A DNA stretch of 64,000 nt from assembly GCA_020355165.1 (NCBI GenBank), contig CP070661.1, positions 1-64,000 of the forward strand, given 5' to 3'. The DNA is from Burkholderiales bacterium. GTDB taxonomy: Bacteria > Pseudomonadota > Gammaproteobacteria > Burkholderiales > Burkholderiaceae_F. Positions within the stretch are counted from its first letter, which is position 1; every line of letters begins with the position of its first letter. Under the pieces are notes generated by a model. It saw only the letters and a list, made by a program, of their open reading frames with translations, did not search any database and was not told the origin of the DNA. This document shows positions 62,277 to 64,000 of the stretch, piece by piece. A program made the translations under genes and the position numbers.

Positions 62277-62780
62277 ATGCAGGCCATGTACGCGTTCAGC
62301 GTGCCCGTCTTTGCCAGGACGCTCGGCAACCTGTCGGCGATCCTCGGCAAGGGCGCGGCCTACGCCGAGCAGAAGAAGTTCGATCCGGCGGTGCTGCTGG
62401 CGATGCGGCTGGCGCCGGACATGTACCCGCTTCTCATGCAGGTGCGCATCGCCTGCGACTTCGCCAAGGGCTCGGTGGCACGGCTGGCCGGCGAGGAGCC
62501 GCCGAAGTGGGACGACGGCGAGACGACGATCGGCGAGCTGCAGGCGCGCATCGCCCGCACGATCGAGTTCATCGGCGGCTTCGACCCGGCCCGCTTCGAC
62601 GGCGCCGATGCGCGGACGGTGACGCTGACGATCCGCGGCGAGCCGGTCGAGTACGTCGGCCTGGCCTACCTGGCCCACGTGGCGCTGCCCAACTTCTTTT
62701 TCCACGCCACCACCGCCTACGACATCCTGCGCCACGCCGGCGTCGAGCTCGGCAAGCGCGACTTCATCGGCAAGGTCTGA
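62277..62780 (+). CDS. DUF1993 family protein
   Basis: A 167-residue helical protein of the DUF1993 (DinB-like four-helix bundle) family. Landmarks are [55 protein letters not shown], a long central helix, and [31 protein letters not shown]. The His of [14 protein letters not shown] occupies the position of a metal ligand in DinB-like proteins. Function is unknown. AGGAGG lies 6-11 bp upstream of its ATG, and the gene is probably cotranscribed with the SET gene. Confidence 0.93.
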   Translation: MQAMYAFSVPVFARTLGNLSAILGKGAAYAEQKKFDPAVLLAMRLAPDMYPLLMQVRIACDFAKGSVARLAGEEPPKWDDGETTIGELQARIARTIEFIGGFDPARFDGADARTVTLTIRGEPVEYVGLAYLAHVALPNFFFHATTAYDILRHAGVELGKRDFIGKV

Positions 62781-62895
62781 GCGGCCGTCGCCCGGCTGGC
62801 CCGGCCGCGCCGCCGCCTTGAAACACGGCGCGGCGTCCTTCATGCTGCGCTGGCTTGCCGCGCCACGGCGCGACGCTGGATGCAGGAGCACCGCG

Positions 62896-63972
62896 ATGGC
62901 CGACCTTTTCGACAACCCGATGGGGCTGATGGGCTTCGAGTTCGTCGAGTTCGCCTCGCCCGAGCCGGGCGTCGTCGAGCCGGTGCTCGAGAAGCTGGGC
63001 TTCGCGCGCGTCGCGCGCCACCGTTCGAAGAGGGTCGACCTGTTCCGCCAGGGCGAGATCAACTTCATCGTCAACAACGAGCCGAAGAGCCTCGCCGCCT
63101 ACTTCGCCGCCGAGCACGGGCCGTCGGCCTGCGCGATGGCTTTCCGCGTGCGCGACTCGCACCAGGCCTATGCGCGCGCGCTCGAGCTCGGCGCCCAGCC
63201 GGTCGACGTGCCGACCGGCCCGATGGAACTGCGGCTGCCGGCGATCAAGGGCATCGGCGGCGCGCCGCTGTACCTGATCGACCGCTTCGAGGACGGCAAG
63301 TCGATCTACGACATCGACTTCGAGTTCATCGACGGCGCCGACCGCCACCCGCGCGGGCACGGCTTGCGGCTGATCGACCACCTGACGCACAACGTCTACC
63401 GCGGCCGCATGGCCTACTGGGCCGGCTTCTACGAGCGGATCTTCAACTTCCGCGAGCTGAGGTACTTCGACATCAAGGGCGAGTACACCGGGCTGACGTC
63501 GAAGGCGCTGACCGCGCCCGACGGCAGGATCCGCATCCCGCTGAACGAGGAGGCCTCGAGGACCACCGGCCAGATCGAGGAGTTCCTGATGAAGTTCAAC
63601 GGCGAGGGCATCCAGCACATCGCCCTGCTCACCGACGACCTGATCGGCAGCGTCGACAGCCTGCGCGCCGCCGGGGTGCCGCTGATGAGCGCGCCGCCGG
63701 CGACCTACTACCGGATGCTGCAGGAGCGCCTGCCCGGCCACGGCGAGAGCGTCGGCGATCTGCAGGCGCGCGGCATCCTGCTCGACGGCTCCACCGGCGG
63801 CGGGCGGCCGCGGCTGCTGCTGCAGATCTTCTCGCAGCTGCTGCTCGGCCCGGTGTTCTTCGAGTTCATCCAGCGCAAGGGCGACGAGGGCTTCGGCGAG
63901 GGCAACTTCAAGGCCCTGTTCGAGTCGCTCGAGCGCGACCAGGTCGAGCGCGGCGTGATCCAGGCCGCCTGA
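62896..63972 (+). CDS. hppD: 4-hydroxyphenylpyruvate dioxygenase
   Basis: A 358-residue non-haem iron dioxygenase of two vicinal-oxygen-chelate domains. The iron ligands are His162 (LIDHLTHNV), His241 (GIQHIALL) and Glu323 ([11 protein letters not shown]). Substrate-pocket blocks [25 protein letters not shown] and [18 protein letters not shown] are typical of bacterial HPPD. It converts 4-hydroxyphenylpyruvate to homogentisate in tyrosine catabolism. AGGAG (62884-62888) sets the ATG at 62896. Only 28 bp follow it in the window, so its catabolic neighbours cannot be seen. Confidence 0.95.
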   Translation: MADLFDNPMGLMGFEFVEFASPEPGVVEPVLEKLGFARVARHRSKRVDLFRQGEINFIVNNEPKSLAAYFAAEHGPSACAMAFRVRDSHQAYARALELGAQPVDVPTGPMELRLPAIKGIGGAPLYLIDRFEDGKSIYDIDFEFIDGADRHPRGHGLRLIDHLTHNVYRGRMAYWAGFYERIFNFRELRYFDIKGEYTGLTSKALTAPDGRIRIPLNEEASRTTGQIEEFLMKFNGEGIQHIALLTDDLIGSVDSLRAAGVPLMSAPPATYYRMLQERLPGHGESVGDLQARGILLDGSTGGGRPRLLLQIFSQLLLGPVFFEFIQRKGDEGFGEGNFKALFESLERDQVERGVIQAA

Positions 63973-64000
63973 GAACTGCGGCCGGCCGCGCGGCGACTGT

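Overview
The window is a chromosomal segment of a GC-rich Gram-negative bacterium, most likely a Burkholderiales-type betaproteobacterium. The evidence is the conserved minus-strand order def / fmt-rsmB-DUF4390-ntrY-ntrX-trkA / trkH, the block LysM protein-dprA-smg-topB, a DUF3567 protein (a family I know only from betaproteobacteria), a dodecin, and two TRAP-family uptake systems. Coding density is very high. I see no rRNA, tRNA, phage, insertion sequence or CRISPR array. The high GC content produces very long open frames antisense to real genes, and these were not annotated.

Positions 1-7973 hold metabolism and signalling: the 3' end of an SDR oxidoreductase, a BKACE-type beta-keto acid cleavage enzyme divergent from an RraA-like aldolase, a large membrane GGDEF-EAL c-di-GMP protein, a metallophosphoesterase-like lipoprotein and a class III aminotransferase. 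Positions 8107-14211 form a co-directional run: TAXI-type TRAP binding protein, fused TRAP permease, universal stress protein, dodecin and a 549-aa protein of unknown function. Positions 14240-24515 carry YaeQ, a D-2-hydroxyacid dehydrogenase, an AEC carrier, a small monooxygenase, a second (soluble) GGDEF-EAL protein with a decayed tandem duplication at its 3' end, a BNR beta-propeller protein paired with a MoaD/ThiS-like protein, a cupin, a PHB-depolymerase-like esterase, the otnK-otnC four-carbon acid-sugar pair and an unknown protein.

Positions 23892-30930 (minus strand) hold the AmmeMemoRadiSam genes (fused AmrB-AmrA, radical SAM AmrS) and full-length cobalamin-dependent metH. After a rhodanese protein and an MFS carrier comes the trk region. 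trkH is followed by a translationally coupled mini-protein with a G3E-GTPase-like GCPCC motif and by a PcaD-like hydrolase. It is separated from trkA by a cassette of a DctPQM TRAP transporter, an amidase and a 54-aa membrane protein.

Positions 41105-57980 are the housekeeping core: trkA, an NtrY/NtrX-like two-component pair, DUF4390, rsmB, fmt, def, the LysM protein, dprA, smg, topB and DUF2905. A wax-ester-synthase-like acyltransferase and an alpha/beta hydrolase are lodged on the opposite strand between def and fmt. The right end has an HpcH/HpaI aldolase, a membrane-anchored spermidine-synthase-like protein, a fructosamine-kinase-like protein, a SET-domain protein, a DUF1993 protein and 4-hydroxyphenylpyruvate dioxygenase.

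The most interesting signals are intergenic or context-based. Both TRAP operons have a perfect GC-rich hairpin between the binding-protein and permease genes. A terminator-like hairpin runs its U-tract almost into the trkH start. Related ATCAAG/CTTGAT inverted repeats precede both c-di-GMP genes. Two small-gene contexts, propeller + MoaD-like and trkH + GCPCC protein, look like undescribed functional partnerships.
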